Part shown: piece by piece, positions 63,784-64,000 of the stretch
Layout of the letters: every line of letters starts with the position of its first letter
Position numbering within the stretch: position 1 is the stretch's first letter
Assembly (NCBI GenBank): GCA_018873225.1
Contig: JAEILZ010000008.1
Location: 3,162,001-3,226,000, forward strand
DNA: 64,000 nucleotides
From: [Phialemoniopsis] sp. UDSM-2020
Taxonomy: Eukaryota; Ascomycota; Sordariomycetes; Thyridiales; Thyridiaceae
Reading direction: 5' to 3'
The notes under the pieces: model-generated
What the model saw: only the letters and a program-made list of their open reading frames with translations
Told to the model about the DNA's origin: nothing
The model's database searches: none
Position numbers and translations under genes: made by a program

Positions 63784-64000
63784 ATGGCCTCCGAACACCT
63801 CAACATCGACTCGTTACCGAACGAGGTACGTGCCCCTCTGCCCTGTCGGCCTCCTTGAGACCCTCGCCGCTAACACTCGTCCTTCGACAGATCCTCATCT
63901 CCATCATCTCCCCTCTTCCCACGACCGAATTGACCCGCCTGGCCCTCATCAACAGACGCTTCCACGCCATTGTCCTGCGCCTGCTGCACTACCGCCTCGC
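63784..64000 (+). CDS. F-box protein, N-terminal part, cut by the window edge
   Basis: Exon 1 (63784-63825) encodes MASEHLNIDSLPNE. An intron at 63826-63890 (gtacgt...cgacag) is followed by exon 2 reading ILISIISPLPTTELTRLALI and then NRRFHAIVLRLLHYRL to the window end. LPNE-I-L-ISII...L..LALINRRFHAIV is the F-box consensus, which binds Skp1 in SCF ubiquitin ligases. What substrate-recognition repeats follow is beyond the window. The intron lies directly after LPNE, a common position in fungal F-box genes. Confidence 0.85.

Noticed and set aside
1..64000. CRISPR array, bacterial operon features or plasmid origin
   Set aside because: Spliceosomal introns and fungal families throughout; no regularly spaced repeat-spacer array.

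Overview
The window is nuclear DNA of a filamentous ascomycete (Pezizomycotina, probably Sordariomycetes; genus not determinable by eye). Supporting signs are short spliceosomal introns of about 50-100 nt with GT...CTAAC-like...AG signals, compact genes on both strands, Zn2Cys6 regulators, a HET-domain protein, an AA9 polysaccharide monooxygenase, ERG28 and an F-box gene. Gene models are my own manual splicing: each junction was checked for reading frame, but none has transcript support.

Layout. 0-8 kb is conserved housekeeping: the end of GAL7, ERG28 and the very-long-chain 3-ketoacyl-CoA reductase in divergent orientation, and the nucleoporin Nup155/170. 8-20 kb is accessory and gene-poor: two small secreted cysteine-rich proteins, a HET protein, two unrecognised single-pass membrane proteins (one with a frameshift at an A7 tract), tRNA-Val(AAC), a 46-bp tandem duplication and a GH128 glucanase. 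20.9-31.4 kb is a block of one Zn2Cys6 regulator, four short-chain dehydrogenases and a P450, with no synthase in view. Helically phased CTCCGC arrays lie in the regulator's leader and in both divergent SDR promoters. 31.5-38.1 kb holds a decayed tRNA-Val copy, a zinc-knuckle protein, a disordered Ser/Pro-rich protein and an HD-domain nucleotidase.

38.9-49.7 kb is the most coherent system: a dihydroxyacetone-kinase-family kinase, a Zn2Cys6 regulator, an RpiB-type isomerase, a class II aldolase, an SDR dehydrogenase and an MFS transporter, arranged as three divergent pairs. Each shared promoter carries CCG-N3-CGG inverted repeats, and two of them share one exact 15-mer in opposite orientation. 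I read it as a self-regulated catabolic cluster for a polyol or ketose: uptake, oxidation, phosphorylation, then isomerisation and/or aldol cleavage. A four-carbon polyol such as erythritol or threitol is one candidate substrate.

50-56 kb holds two AIG1/dynamin-like GTPase relatives, one with a degenerate P-loop and one lacking its P-loop exon, and an HSPA12-like Hsp70 that is otherwise intact but has no visible start codon. The last two abut head to head within about 15 bp. 56-64 kb holds an AA9 LPMO, a secreted endonuclease/exonuclease/phosphatase-fold enzyme, a bacterial-type Asp/Glu racemase homologue in which a catalytic cysteine appears to be alanine, a DUF4419 protein and the start of an F-box protein.
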